This document shows, piece after piece, positions 40,720 through 48,803 of a stretch of 64,000 bases of DNA. The stretch is from Streptomyces sp. NBC_00078 (lineage in GTDB: Bacteria; Actinomycetota; Actinomycetes; Streptomycetales; Streptomycetaceae): contig NZ_JAPELX010000001.1 in the NCBI RefSeq assembly GCF_026343335.1, forward strand, positions 7,502,001 through 7,566,000. Reading direction: 5' to 3'. The number at the start of each line of letters is the position of its first letter. Position 1 is the stretch's first letter. The notes under the pieces are model-generated. The model saw only the letters and a program-made list of their open reading frames with translations, ran no database searches and was not told the DNA's origin. The position numbers were made by a program, and so were the translations under genes.

Positions 40720-41262
40720 ATGCCCGACACCACCCCGGCCGCACCCACGCGTGACCGCCGTATCCGCCGCCTCCGTCCCCGTACCCTCGCAGTCTCGCTC
40801 GTCCTGTCGGCCGCGATCGCCGGGACGCTGACCCTCTCGGCAGCGCCCAGCGGGGCGGCCTCCCGCAACAACGCCACGCTGGCGGGCACCTGGGACCTCA
40901 CGGTCTCCGTCACGACACCCGACGGAGGCGCCGCGGTCACCACCCCGCGCTTCGTCTTCACTCCGGACCACCGGCTGTCGGCCGAGGGCCCGAAGGACAG
41001 CGACGGCGTGCCCGCCTATGTGGCCCACGGGTTCTGGAACGAGGAGTCCGACGGCGACATCGCGTTCTACATCAACCACTCCGGCCGCGCGGACGGCGCC
41101 TACCTCGGCGCGGTACAGGCCGAGCACATGGGCCACCTCACCCGGCACGGCACCCGTTTCAGCTCCCACGCCTACGCCTTCACCACCCAGGAGGACGGCA
41201 CCACACAGGGCCCGATAGCGGTCAGCAGCACGGCCGTCCGGGTGTCCGACGCCACCGGGTGA
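40720..41262 (+). CDS. Small secreted protein of unknown function
   Basis: A 180-residue protein with a twin-arginine-free Sec-type signal: basic RDRRIRRLRPR, hydrophobic AVSLVLSAAIAGTLTLSAA and cleavage around PSGAAS (~residue 47). The mature part (~130 residues) begins LAGTWDLTVSVTTPDGG and alternates beta-like segments (RFVFTPDHRLSAEG, FWNEESDGDIAFYINHSG), suggesting a small lipocalin-like beta-barrel. I cannot name the family. It lies after the ferredoxin system and before its own hairpin terminator. A role in binding or processing the exported polyketide outside the cell is possible. A short low-complexity CA-rich tract (about 40629-40706) precedes it. Confidence 0.7.
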   Translation: MPDTTPAAPTRDRRIRRLRPRTLAVSLVLSAAIAGTLTLSAAPSGAASRNNATLAGTWDLTVSVTTPDGGAAVTTPRFVFTPDHRLSAEGPKDSDGVPAYVAHGFWNEESDGDIAFYINHSGRADGAYLGAVQAEHMGHLTRHGTRFSSHAYAFTTQEDGTTQGPIAVSSTAVRVSDATG

Positions 41263-41285
41263 ACCCACGCGCCGAGACCGGCACA

Positions 41286-41329
41286 CCAGGCCCGCGTCCC
41301 ACTCCCGCACGAGTCGGACGCGGGCCTGG
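41286..41329 (+). terminator. Terminator hairpin after the secreted-protein gene
   Basis: Perfect 14-bp arms (CCAGGCCCGCGTCC at 41286-41299 and 41316-41329) with a 16-nt loop begin 24 nt after the stop codon at 41262. Confidence 0.85.
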
Positions 41330-41421
41330 CTCGTCCGGCGCTCAAGGCGCCGTCCCTAGCGTTCCGTCACGACCATGCCCTCCCCCCGCTGAGTATCACG
41401 CAGCAACGAAGTGAGGCAGAA

Positions 41422-42204
41422 ATGACCGCATTCACCGCAGGATCCCCTTGCTGGGCCGATGTCAGCGTCCCTGACCCCGACGCCGCGAAGCGCTTCTACG
41501 GTGCGCTCCTGGGCTGGGACTTCGAGACCGGCGAGGAGCCCTTCGGCGGGTACGCGCCGGCACTCAAGGACGGCAAGAACGTGGCGGCCGTCGCCACGGC
41601 GCAGGGCGGCGCCCCCGCCGCCTGGAACCTGTACTTCGCCACGCCCGACGCGCAGGCGCTGGCCCGGCGCATCGGAGAGGCCGGCGGCAAGGTCGTACTG
41701 GAGCCGACCGCGATCGGCGACGCCGGCACCATGCTGCTGGCGGCCGACCCGGGCGGGGCCCACTTCGGTGCCTGGCAGCCGGGCACGCGCGCCGGTTTCG
41801 AACTGCAGGGGGTGCCCGGCACGTTCTTCTGGCCGGAGATCTACACCCGTGACAAGGCCGACGTCGACCCGTTCTACGAGGGCGTGTTCGGCTTCAGCGG
41901 CCAGCAGATCTCGGAGGGCCCCTTCGACTTCAAGCTGTGGTTCCAGCCGGACAACCCGCAGCCCGTCGCCGGGCGGCTGCAGATGGGCGAGTTCATGCCG
42001 GCTGAGGTCCCGGCGCACGCGCTCGTCTACTTCTCGGTGGCCGACACCGACGAGACCGTGGCGAAGGTGCTCGAACTCGGCGGCAGCGTGGGCCGGGAGC
42101 CGGCGGACAGCCCCTTCGGGCGCTCCGCCCTCGTCGCCGACGACCAGGGAGCGCGCTTCGCGGTGATGGGACCGGTCAAGGACCAGGACGCCGCCGCGAG
42201 TTGA
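41422..42204 (+). CDS. VOC (glyoxalase/bleomycin-resistance) family protein, two domains
   Basis: A 260-residue protein of two vicinal-oxygen-chelate repeats: residues ~6-120 (CWADVSVPDPDAAKRFYGAL, MLLAADPGGAHFGAWQPG) and ~130-250 (FWPEIYTRDKADVDPFYEGV, ALVADDQGARFAVMGP). This tandem arrangement is common in Streptomyces proteins annotated as hydroxylases or glyoxalase-like. Members bind metals or sequester drugs such as bleomycin. Position among tailoring genes and between two terminators suggests independent transcription. Resistance by binding, or ring-modifying catalysis, are both possible; metal ligands were not assigned. Confidence 0.88.
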   Translation: MTAFTAGSPCWADVSVPDPDAAKRFYGALLGWDFETGEEPFGGYAPALKDGKNVAAVATAQGGAPAAWNLYFATPDAQALARRIGEAGGKVVLEPTAIGDAGTMLLAADPGGAHFGAWQPGTRAGFELQGVPGTFFWPEIYTRDKADVDPFYEGVFGFSGQQISEGPFDFKLWFQPDNPQPVAGRLQMGEFMPAEVPAHALVYFSVADTDETVAKVLELGGSVGREPADSPFGRSALVADDQGARFAVMGPVKDQDAAAS

Positions 42205-42217
42205 GCCACGTACCGCA

Positions 42218-42261
42218 AAGAGCCGGTCCCGGCACCCCCAGGGGGTCCGGGACCGGCTCTT
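42218..42261. terminator. Bidirectional terminator between VOC and P450 genes
   Basis: Perfect 15-bp arms (AAGAGCCGGTCCCGG at 42218-42232 and 42247-42261) enclose a C-run/G-run loop. The VOC gene (plus) stops at 42204 and the P450 (minus) at 42302, so it serves convergent transcripts. Confidence 0.9.
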
Positions 42262-42301
42262 GTGTTCTGGCTCGTGTTCAGGAGGCCGGGCGGGCGGGGG
42301 T

Positions 42302-43525
42302 TCAGTCGCCCCAGACCACCGGAAGGCTGGTCAGCGTGTGGTTGATCTCGCCGACGTGCCACGGCAGTTCGGACTCCGGCACCGCCAGACGCAGGTCGGG
42401 GAAGCGGGTCAGCAGTCCCTCGATGGCGATCACCAGCTCCATACGGCCCAGGTGCTTGCCCAGGCAGTAGTGCAGACCGTGCCCGAAGGAGATGTGCGGG
42501 TTGTGCTCGCGGGCGAGGTCGAGCCGGTCCGGATCGGTGAAGACGTTCTCGTCCCGGTTGGCCGAGGCCAGGGCCAGCAGCACCGCGTCGCCCTTACGGA
42601 TGGTCACGCCGCCGACCTCGATGTCCTCGGCGGCGATCCGCGGGAAGCCGGAGGTGTCGGTGGCGAACAGGTTGACGTGCCGCAGGAGTTCCTCGACCGC
42701 CACCGGGATCCGGGAGTGGTCCTCGCGCAGCCACTGCCACTGGTCGCGGGCGTCCACGAGAAGCGCGAGCACGGAGTTGGCGAGCTGGTTGGCGGTGGTG
42801 TCGAAGCCCGCGCCGATGAGGGTGAAGCCGAAGGTGACCAGCTCCTGCTCGCTCAGCCGGTCGTCGTTGTCGCGGGCGGCGATCAGCTCGGAGAGCATGT
42901 CGTCGGTGGGGTTGGCCCGCTTCTCGGCGATGAGGCCGACGATGTACTCGCTGAGCTTGGCGAGCCCGTCGAGCGACTCCTTGCCGCCGGCCCGCTCGTC
43001 GACGGTGGCGAACGCGCGCGCCCACTTCTCGAAGGTGCGCAGGTCCTCGGACGGTACGCCGAGCAGCTCGCCGATGACGGTCAGCGGCAGCGGCACCGCG
43101 AACTCCTGTACCAGATCAGCCGTGCCGCCACGGGAACTGATGCCGTCGAGCAGTTCGTCGCAGACCTTCTGCACGTTGTCCCGCATGCGCTCGATCCGGC
43201 GCATCGTGAAGGCCCCGGCCACCAGCTTGCGCAGCCTGGAGTGCTCGGGCGAGTCGAGCGAGATGATCATCTCCGGGGTGGTGTGCATGGTGCCGCCGAT
43301 CCTGGGCGCGCCCTCACCGCAGGCCATGGCCCGGCTCAGCCGGGGATCGGCGGACAGCTCCCGCACGTCCTGGTAGCGGGTCACCAGCCAGGCATCCACC
43401 CCGCCCGTGGTGCGCACCTTGACCACCGGCCGGGTCCTGCGCAACTCCGTGTAGCGCGGTGCCGGGGCCCGGTACGACGAACCGGGCAGGGGGTACACAT
43501 CGGTTTCCTGAAGGGCAGTCACCAT
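42302..43525 (-). CDS. Cytochrome P450 (third of the locus)
   Basis: A 407-residue P450. ATG 43525 directly follows GGAGGAGTC; GTG 43522 is equally possible. Motifs: I-helix TLIGAGFDTTANQLAN with Asp-Thr, ExxR in VEELLRHVN, heme loop FGHGLHYCLGKHLGRME. It resembles the P450 at 30116 more than that at 34581: both share PLPGSSYR/FPGSSYR near the N terminus, GMIISLDPP-like MIISLDSP, and LGAGFD/IGAGFD I-helices. They may be paralogues acting successively on the same scaffold. It is not in an operon with the next minus-strand gene (152-nt gap). Confidence 0.95.
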   Translation of the reverse strand: MVTALQETDVYPLPGSSYRAPAPRYTELRRTRPVVKVRTTGGVDAWLVTRYQDVRELSADPRLSRAMACGEGAPRIGGTMHTTPEMIISLDSPEHSRLRKLVAGAFTMRRIERMRDNVQKVCDELLDGISSRGGTADLVQEFAVPLPLTVIGELLGVPSEDLRTFEKWARAFATVDERAGGKESLDGLAKLSEYIVGLIAEKRANPTDDMLSELIAARDNDDRLSEQELVTFGFTLIGAGFDTTANQLANSVLALLVDARDQWQWLREDHSRIPVAVEELLRHVNLFATDTSGFPRIAAEDIEVGGVTIRKGDAVLLALASANRDENVFTDPDRLDLAREHNPHISFGHGLHYCLGKHLGRMELVIAIEGLLTRFPDLRLAVPESELPWHVGEINHTLTSLPVVWGD

Positions 43526-43677
43526 GACTCCTCCGCTGTAGCCGCCAAGGTCTCCAACACCGTACGAACCGGTGATGGAGACCAAGTCGGATGCAACTGG
43601 AGCCAGTTGGGGAACGCGGGAGCCGGTCGGGGAATGCGGGAGCCCGTGTCCGGCGCCATGCCGTCAGTCGTCAGGCG

Positions 43678-44802
43678 TCAGGCGTCGGGCGCGCCGAGCA
43701 GCACCGTGGAGTAGTTCTTGCGCGCGGCGGTGTCGTACTGCAGGGCGACATGGCTGGTGGCCGAGGTGACGTCGCGCCAGGCCCGCTGCAGCGCGTGCGT
43801 CTCCCCGAGGCCGCCGGTGCCCGTGGCGCGGACGAGCAACTCCAGTGCTTCCTGGAGGAGTTCGGCGGAGAAGGTGGCGTTGCGCTCGCTGCGCGCCATC
43901 AGCTCGGGCGTGAAGGACCTGGTGTCCAGGACGGCCGCGTTCTGCTCGACGAAGTGCCGGGCCGCGTCGACCCGCCCGGACGCCCTGACCAGCTTCGTCT
44001 CCGACGTGACCGTGCGCTTGCGGCCGGTCAGCAGCCCGGCCGCCGCCTCCAGGGCGCCGGCGGCGGCGCCCACCACGGGCGCGATGAAGGTCAGCCCGCC
44101 GACCGCCTGGAACGGCACGTTGTGGGCGGGCAGTTCGGACGTCGCGTTGCGCCCGCTGAGCATGTCGGCGCGGGCGAACGACAGATGCTGCGGTACGAAG
44201 ACGTCGTCCACGACGACGGTGTGGCTGCCGGTGGCCCGCATGCCGACGCTGTCCCAGGACCGCTCGACGGCGAACATGTCCCGCGGCAGCGCGAAGAACC
44301 GCAGCTCACCGGGCCCCTCGCCGCCGGGCGCCGGCACCGCGGCGCAGACCAGCGCCCAGCCGGCGAAGTCGATCCCGCTGACGTAGCTCCATCGGCCCGT
44401 CACCCGCCAGCCGCCCTCGGCCGCCCGCGCCCGCCCGGCCGGCATCAGCCCGGTGGCGATGACCGTGTCCGGGCTCTCGCCCCACAGCGCCCGGTGCCCC
44501 TGGGCGGGCAGATGTGCCGCGAACCGCGCCGAGTACGCGGCCAGCGAGGCGCACCACGCGGTGGCCGCGCAGCCCTCGCCCACGGTGAGCACGGCGCGGG
44601 TCAGCTCGCCGAACGAGCCCTCCGCACCGCCCCACTCGGCGGCCACGAAGTGCCGGGCGAAGCCGGCCTCGGTCAGTGCCTCGACCACCGCCGGGGCGAG
44701 CGCGCGCTGCCGGTCCGCCTCGGAGGCGTGCTCGGCCGCGAGCAGGCGCAGCTTCTCGGCGGCCGGAAGCAGCCCGGTTGCGTTGTCGGGATCGTTGCCC
44801 AT
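43678..44802 (-). CDS. Two-component flavin-dependent monooxygenase (ActVA-ORF5/HpaB-like)
   Basis: A 374-residue protein with an acyl-CoA-dehydrogenase-like fold used by group D flavin hydroxylases: EALTEAGFARHFVAAEWGG, GEGCAATAWCASLAAYSARF, WRVTGRWSYVSGIDFAGWAL, SWDSVGMRATGSHTVVVDDV and a C-terminal RAWRDVTSATSHVALQYDTA. The last block, with a His near the flavin, is typical of ActVA-ORF5-type hydroxylases rather than true dehydrogenases. Reduced flavin would be supplied by the reductase at 46522-47058. It probably hydroxylates an aromatic ring or makes a quinone. It lies immediately downstream of the SRPBCC gene on the minus strand. Confidence 0.9.
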   Translation of the reverse strand: MGNDPDNATGLLPAAEKLRLLAAEHASEADRQRALAPAVVEALTEAGFARHFVAAEWGGAEGSFGELTRAVLTVGEGCAATAWCASLAAYSARFAAHLPAQGHRALWGESPDTVIATGLMPAGRARAAEGGWRVTGRWSYVSGIDFAGWALVCAAVPAPGGEGPGELRFFALPRDMFAVERSWDSVGMRATGSHTVVVDDVFVPQHLSFARADMLSGRNATSELPAHNVPFQAVGGLTFIAPVVGAAAGALEAAAGLLTGRKRTVTSETKLVRASGRVDAARHFVEQNAAVLDTRSFTPELMARSERNATFSAELLQEALELLVRATGTGGLGETHALQRAWRDVTSATSHVALQYDTAARKNYSTVLLGAPDA

Positions 44803-44847
44803 GCCTGTGACCTCCTGCGTGGGTGGTGGTGATCGGTCGAGTGGGTG

Positions 44848-45333
44848 TCAGACGCCGCGCGCGACGGCCTGGGCGAACCGCTCCAGGGTCTCCCCGGGAC
44901 TGGGGCCGTCCAGGGCGCGGAAGATCCCCTCGGCGCCCTCGCCGTGCCGGTGGAGCTTGACGTGCGCGAGTGACACCCTGGTCGTCGTGGCGTCGACCGG
45001 TTCGATGTCGAGTTCGATCTCGCTGGCGCGCTCGTCGTCCGGTATGGACTGCCAGTTGCCGTCGATCCGCCAGGTCATGACGAGCCTGCGGCCCGGCTCC
45101 CACTCCAGGACGCGGCCCCAGGCGATCTCGGTGCCCTCCACGTCCCACTCGTAGTAGCGGCCGCCCACGCCCGGTTCGAAGGCGAGCCCGGCCCGCTCCT
45201 TCTTCACCAGCACATGGGACGGCGGCCACCACTGTCCGGGCTGCTCGGTGAACACCCGGAAGCAGTCCTCGGGACTCGCCACGACGGTCACCGACTTCCG
45301 TACGTCGGGGATGCTCTGCGTCTGCTCGGGCAC
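44848..45333 (-). CDS. SRPBCC-domain protein (AHSA1/CalC-like)
   Basis: A 161-residue single START/AHSA1 domain: VRKSVTVVASPEDCFRVFTE, QWWPPSHVLVKKERAG, GGRYYEWDVEGTEIAWGRVL, PGRRLVMTWRIDG and an Asp/Thr-rich last strand. Proteins of this type in aromatic and enediyne loci can be cyclases or self-sacrificing resistance proteins (CalC type), but this subgroup with 'WWPPSH' is widespread in actinobacteria and often unrelated. It is co-directional with the flavin monooxygenase (45-nt gap) and divergent from the ketoreductase, sharing a 292-nt promoter region. Confidence 0.85.
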   Translation of the reverse strand: MPEQTQSIPDVRKSVTVVASPEDCFRVFTEQPGQWWPPSHVLVKKERAGLAFEPGVGGRYYEWDVEGTEIAWGRVLEWEPGRRLVMTWRIDGNWQSIPDDERASEIELDIEPVDATTTRVSLAHVKLHRHGEGAEGIFRALDGPSPGETLERFAQAVARGV

Positions 45334-45625
45334 GGGCCCTCCTCGTCAGGTGTCTGCACAGGTCCGCTCACGCTGGCGTGCGGGGCTCGATACGCGCCGG
45401 ACCGCCGGTAGGGCCGCGATAGGGGGTGCCACGCCGTGTCGTCTCGCGGCTGCGGCTGCGGCTGTGGCTGCGGCGCCGCGGTGGCCGGTCGCGCCCACGC
45501 GGTGGCGCGGCACATCGATGCGGCCCCGAGTCCCTTCGGGGCGCTCCGGCGGGAGGCGAGCGACGTCCTAGGCCCCGCGTCCACCGTCGTTTCGACCGGG
45601 CCCCACGACCTCTTGGGAGAGCACG
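45334..45625. other. Divergent intergenic region with GGCTGC tandem repeat
   Basis: This 292-nt stretch separates the SRPBCC gene (minus) and the ketoreductase gene (plus). At about 45447-45473 the hexamer GGCTGC is repeated about four times with one T/C variant. Apart from the SD box GGGAGAG before 45626, I see no clear promoter consensus, hairpin or coding frame. It probably contains both promoters. Confidence 0.45.
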
Positions 45626-46411
45626 ATGACAGAAGCGGGACGACGGGTTGCCTTCGTCACGGGCGCGACCAGCGGGATCGGCCTCGCTGTGACCGAACTG
45701 CTGGCCCGGCAGGGCGCGGCGGTGTTCGGTGTGGCGCGCGGAGAGGAGAGCGTCCGTGCGGTGGTGAAGCGGCTGCGCGAGGAGGGCCTTGAGGTCTCCG
45801 GGGCGGTCTGCGACGTCACCTCGCAAGAGCAGGTGAGGACCGCCGTCGAGGCGGCGGTGGCCGTGTACGGGCGGATCGACATCCTCGTCAACAACGCGGG
45901 CCGGGGCGGCGGCGGAGTCACCGCCGAACTGTCGGACGCCCTGTGGCTCGATGTGATCGACACCAATCTGAACGGCACGTTCCGCGTCACCCGCGAGGTG
46001 CTGAGCACCGGGCGGATGCGGGACGGCGACTGGGGCCGCATCATCAACATCGCCTCCACCGGTGGCAAGCAGGGCGTCGAACTGGCCGCTCCCTACTCGG
46101 CGTCCAAGCACGGTGTCGTCGGCTTCACCAAGGCCGTCGGCAAGGAACTGGCGAGGACCGGCATCACCGTCAACGCCGTGTGCCCCGGATACGTCGAGAC
46201 CCCGATGGCGCAGCGGGTCCGCCAGGGCTATGCCGGCCACTACGGCGTCAGCGAGCAGGACATACAGGAGAAGTTCAACGCGAAGATCCCGCTGGGCCGT
46301 TACTCCACACCCGAGGAGGTGGCCGGCCTGGTCGGCTACCTGGCCTCGGACCCGGCTGCGTCCATCACCGCCCAGGCACTCAACGTCTGCGGAGGCCTGG
46401 GCAACTACTGA
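45626..46411 (+). CDS. ActIII-type polyketide ketoreductase
   Basis: A 261-residue SDR closely patterned on actinorhodin ActIII: VAFVTGATSGIGLAVTELLA, ILVNNAGRGGGGVTAELSDA, DTNLNGTFRVTREVL, IINIASTGGKQGV, APYSASKHGVVGFTKAVGKE, ITVNAVCPGYVETPMAQRVR and the C-terminal TAQALNVCGGLGNY. The Asn-Ser-Tyr-Lys tetrad is complete. ActIII residues 94-96 are Pro-Gly-Gly (RPGGG); here position 94 is Gly (RGGGG). It reduces the C9 keto group of the nascent chain with NADPH, matching the di-domain aromatase/cyclase at 21718. Start: ATG 45626 after GGGAGAG. Confidence 0.95.
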   Translation: MTEAGRRVAFVTGATSGIGLAVTELLARQGAAVFGVARGEESVRAVVKRLREEGLEVSGAVCDVTSQEQVRTAVEAAVAVYGRIDILVNNAGRGGGGVTAELSDALWLDVIDTNLNGTFRVTREVLSTGRMRDGDWGRIINIASTGGKQGVELAAPYSASKHGVVGFTKAVGKELARTGITVNAVCPGYVETPMAQRVRQGYAGHYGVSEQDIQEKFNAKIPLGRYSTPEEVAGLVGYLASDPAASITAQALNVCGGLGNY

Positions 46412-46521
46412 CCTCCCGGCGACCGTCCCGGCAGACTGCCCGGCTGAATCCGTCGCCGCCACACGCGTGATCCACGCCCGACCCACGCCGCTGATCCCGT
46501 TACGAGAGACGGAGCCCCACG

Positions 46522-47058
46522 ATGACCGACACCGGTGGCACGCTGCTCGCCGAACCCGCAACCGAACTCGCCGCCTTCCGGGCGGCGATGGGCCGCTTCC
46601 CCACCGGGGTCACCCTGCTCACGCAGGGCAGCGGCGACGACACCATCGTCATGACCCTCAACAGCCTGACCTCGGTCTCCCTCGACCCCATGCTGCTGCT
46701 CGTCTCCGTCAAGTCGGACGGCCGGATGCGTCCGAAGATCGTGCGTGGCGGGGGCTTCGCGGTGAACGTGCTCAGCGAGCAACAGCGCGACCTGGCCCAG
46801 GAGTTCTGCCGCCCCGACCGTCCGGCCGGCCGGGCCGCGATGCTGCGCGTCGGCGCGGTCGAGGGAACGCTCGGCCATGCGGTGATCCCGTCGGCCGAGG
46901 CGTACTTCGAGTGCGAGCTGCACGACCAGCACGAGGCGGGCGACCACGTCCTGCTCGTGGGCCGGGTCGTGGCCCTGCACGACCGGCCCGGTGAGGCACA
47001 GCCCCTCCTCTTCCACCGCGGCGCCTACGCGCAGGTGGGCGCGGGCAGGGCGGCATGA
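46522..47058 (+). CDS. NAD(P)H:flavin reductase (ActVB/HpaC-like)
   Basis: A 178-residue FMN-binding split-barrel protein: FRAAMGRFPTGVTLLTQGSG, MTLNSLTSVSLDPMLLLVSV (flavin-binding), FAVNVLSEQQRDLAQEFC and the C-terminal VLLVGRVVALHDRPG. The PTGV...T and N-S-x-T-S-V-S-L-x-P signatures define the flavin reductase family that feeds two-component monooxygenases. Its partner is most likely the ActVA-ORF5-like enzyme at 43678-44802. It forms an operon with the upstream ketoreductase and the downstream MBL-fold gene (ATGA overlap). Confidence 0.93.
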   Translation: MTDTGGTLLAEPATELAAFRAAMGRFPTGVTLLTQGSGDDTIVMTLNSLTSVSLDPMLLLVSVKSDGRMRPKIVRGGGFAVNVLSEQQRDLAQEFCRPDRPAGRAAMLRVGAVEGTLGHAVIPSAEAYFECELHDQHEAGDHVLLVGRVVALHDRPGEAQPLLFHRGAYAQVGAGRAA

Positions 47059-47975
47059 GCGCGCCCGCCGCCACGGCACCGACGCTCGACCGGGTGGCGG
47101 ACGGGGTGTACGCCTACGTGCAGTCCGGAGGCGGATGGTGTGTGAACAACGCCGGCCTGATCGTCGGCGAGGAGGCGGCGGTCCTGGTCGACACGGCGGC
47201 GACGCAGGCGCGTACGAGGCGCCTGCGCGAGGAGGCCGAACGGGTCGCTCCCGGTGGCGTGGACCTCGTGGTCAACACGCACTTCCACGGCGACCACACC
47301 TTCGGCAACGGGCAGTTCACGCCCCGCGCGCAGATCGTCGCCCATGAGGGCACCCGGGCGGACAGCGCGGAGGCGGGCCTGCATCTGCGGGGTCTGTGGC
47401 CGCAGGTGGAGTGGGGAGAGACCCCCTTGACCCTGCCGACGGTCACCTTCCAGGACACGCTGACACTGCACCCGGGCAGCGGCGTACGGGCCGAACTGCA
47501 CCACGTCGGCCCCGCGCACACCGCGAACGACGTGGTCGTCTGGGTCCCGGACCGGTCGGTCCTGTTCGCCGGCGACGTGGTGTGGTCCGGTGTGACGCCG
47601 TACGTCCTGATGGGCTCGATCACGGGCTCCCTGGAGGCCCTGGAGCGGCTGCGCGCGCTGCGCCCCCGCACGGTGGTCCCCGGCCATGGCCCGGTCGGCG
47701 GCCCGGAACTGCTGGACTTCACCGAGGCGTACCTGCGCCTGGTCGACCGCCTGGCGGTGGACGGCCTCCGCGACGGCCTGACCCCTCTCCAGGCGGCCGA
47801 ACGCGCCGACCTGGGCGGGTTCGCGACGCTCGTCGACGCGGAACGCCTCGTGGGCAACCTGCACCGGGCCTACGCGGAACAGCGGGGACTGCCACCGGGG
47901 GACCGGCTCGACGTGGTGGAGTCGTTCAAGGAGATGGTGGCGTACCAGGGCGGCCTGCCGCAGTGCCACGCGTGA
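47055..47975 (+). CDS. Metallo-beta-lactamase-fold hydrolase/cyclase
   Basis: A 306-residue MBL-fold protein with the metal site VVNTHFHGDHTFGN (HxHxDH), the third His in GPAHTANDVVVWVP, the bridging Asp in LFAGDVVWSG, and VPGHGPVGGPELLDF. Such proteins in aromatic polyketide loci act as thioesterases or cyclases that release or fold the chain, or hydrolyse reactive products. It starts inside the stop of the flavin reductase gene and is the last gene of the ketoreductase operon, followed by a strong terminator. Confidence 0.92.
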   Translation: MSAPAATAPTLDRVADGVYAYVQSGGGWCVNNAGLIVGEEAAVLVDTAATQARTRRLREEAERVAPGGVDLVVNTHFHGDHTFGNGQFTPRAQIVAHEGTRADSAEAGLHLRGLWPQVEWGETPLTLPTVTFQDTLTLHPGSGVRAELHHVGPAHTANDVVVWVPDRSVLFAGDVVWSGVTPYVLMGSITGSLEALERLRALRPRTVVPGHGPVGGPELLDFTEAYLRLVDRLAVDGLRDGLTPLQAAERADLGGFATLVDAERLVGNLHRAYAEQRGLPPGDRLDVVESFKEMVAYQGGLPQCHA

Positions 47976-47997
47976 CGATCCACGCCGGTCGCGGGCG

Positions 47998-48051
47998 AGA
48001 GCCGCGCGCCGGACGGAGGCCCATCACAGTCCCCGTCCGGCGCGCGGCTCT
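47998..48051. terminator. Strong intrinsic terminator
   Basis: A perfect 19-bp stem (47998-48016 with 48033-48051), loop of 16 nt, is followed by TTTTT on the plus strand, 22 nt after the MBL gene stop at 47975. The NTF2-like gene on the minus strand converges here (stop 48081), so the structure can serve both directions. It is the most canonical terminator in the window. Confidence 0.95.
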
Positions 48052-48080
48052 TTTTCCGGCTGTCCCCGCGTCCTCCGCCT

Positions 48081-48530
48081 CTACGCCGGTACCGGCTGAT
48101 CGCGGTGGATCACCCGCCGCCTGGTGAACAGCACGCCCTCGCGGCGCACCAGTTCGTCCTCCACCGTGAAGGTGGGCTCGAAGACGACGTTGCCCTCGCG
48201 GTCGGTCTGGGTGACGAGCGAGTAGTACGAGACGTGCAGGGTGTTCTCGTCGACCGGGTCGGCCTCGATCAGCACGTGGTCGAACCAGTGGCGTACGGCG
48301 ATGTCGCGGTAGCGGGGCAGCGCCGCCCGCATTCCTGCGAGCATCTCCGCCCGCCCGCGCTGCACCGCGCCTCCCGCGTGTACGACCTCCCCGTCCTCGG
48401 TGAACGTCGCGGCGAACCCCTCGATGTCCAGCGCGTCGACCCGGCGCATCTGCCATGCGTAGAACGTCCGGACCTCGGCATAGACCTCCCCGGAGACCTG
48501 CGCGTACGTTTTCTGGACCGCCTGGGACAC
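48081..48530 (-). CDS. NTF2-like / SnoaL-like protein
   Basis: A 149-residue protein from GTG 48530 with GGGGAGA upstream. The alpha+beta cone is recognisable: an N-terminal helix pair (EVYAEVRTFYAWQMRRVDAL), IEGFAATFTEDGEVVH, a second helix LAGMRAALPRYRDIAVRHWF and an antiparallel sheet (SYYSLVTQTDREGNVVFEP, VRREGVLFTRRRVIHRD). Small proteins with this fold in type II PKS loci serve as cyclases, dehydratases or ring-hydroxylase beta-like subunits. It is the rightmost gene of the polyketide locus; the insertion element starts 112 nt beyond its start codon. Confidence 0.85.
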   Translation of the reverse strand: MSQAVQKTYAQVSGEVYAEVRTFYAWQMRRVDALDIEGFAATFTEDGEVVHAGGAVQRGRAEMLAGMRAALPRYRDIAVRHWFDHVLIEADPVDENTLHVSYYSLVTQTDREGNVVFEPTFTVEDELVRREGVLFTRRRVIHRDQPVPA

Positions 48531-48699
48531 GGCGTCTCCCCTCAGTGACAACGGCCGCCCGACTCCGGCGGCGCGACTGCCGCCCACGCTGCCCGGCCCC
48601 GCTCCAGGCGCGCTGGAGGCCCGGTCAGTCGGCCGCGCTACCGGGATTCATTCGCAGTGCATCGGGCTTCAGCCCGGTGGTGAAGCGAATCTGAGGGTT

Positions 48700-48797
48700 G
48701 CGACGCGGAGCGTCGCAGTCTTGTCCGGCGGAGCCGGACGGCGTGCTCCTCACCCGTGGCGCGGAGCGCCACGACAGCTGGTCCCGGCGGAGCCGGG
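48700..48797. repeat. Array of four hairpins with an invariant CGGAG loop
   Basis: Four inverted repeats lie between the left-end hairpin and tnpA: GCGACG-CGGAG-CGTCGC (48700-48716), GTCCGG-CGGAG-CCGGAC (48723-48739), GTGGCG-CGGAG-CGCCAC (48756-48772) and CCCGG-CGGAG-CCGGG (48783-48797). The stems have different sequences but always pair; the 5-nt loop never changes. They are downstream of tnpA on its strand. Such covariation suggests a structured RNA or DNA recognised through the loop. Confidence 0.8.
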
Positions 48798-48803
48798 CGA
48801 TGC

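Noticed and set aside
43678..44802. True acyl-CoA dehydrogenase
   Set aside because: The pattern around the flavin and the C-terminal block fits ActVA-ORF5/HpaB-type hydroxylases, and a flavin reductase gene is nearby.
48700..48797. CRISPR array
   Set aside because: The repeated element is a 5-nt loop inside different stems, with irregular 23-33 nt spacing and no conserved direct repeat of 20-40 nt; no cas genes are present.
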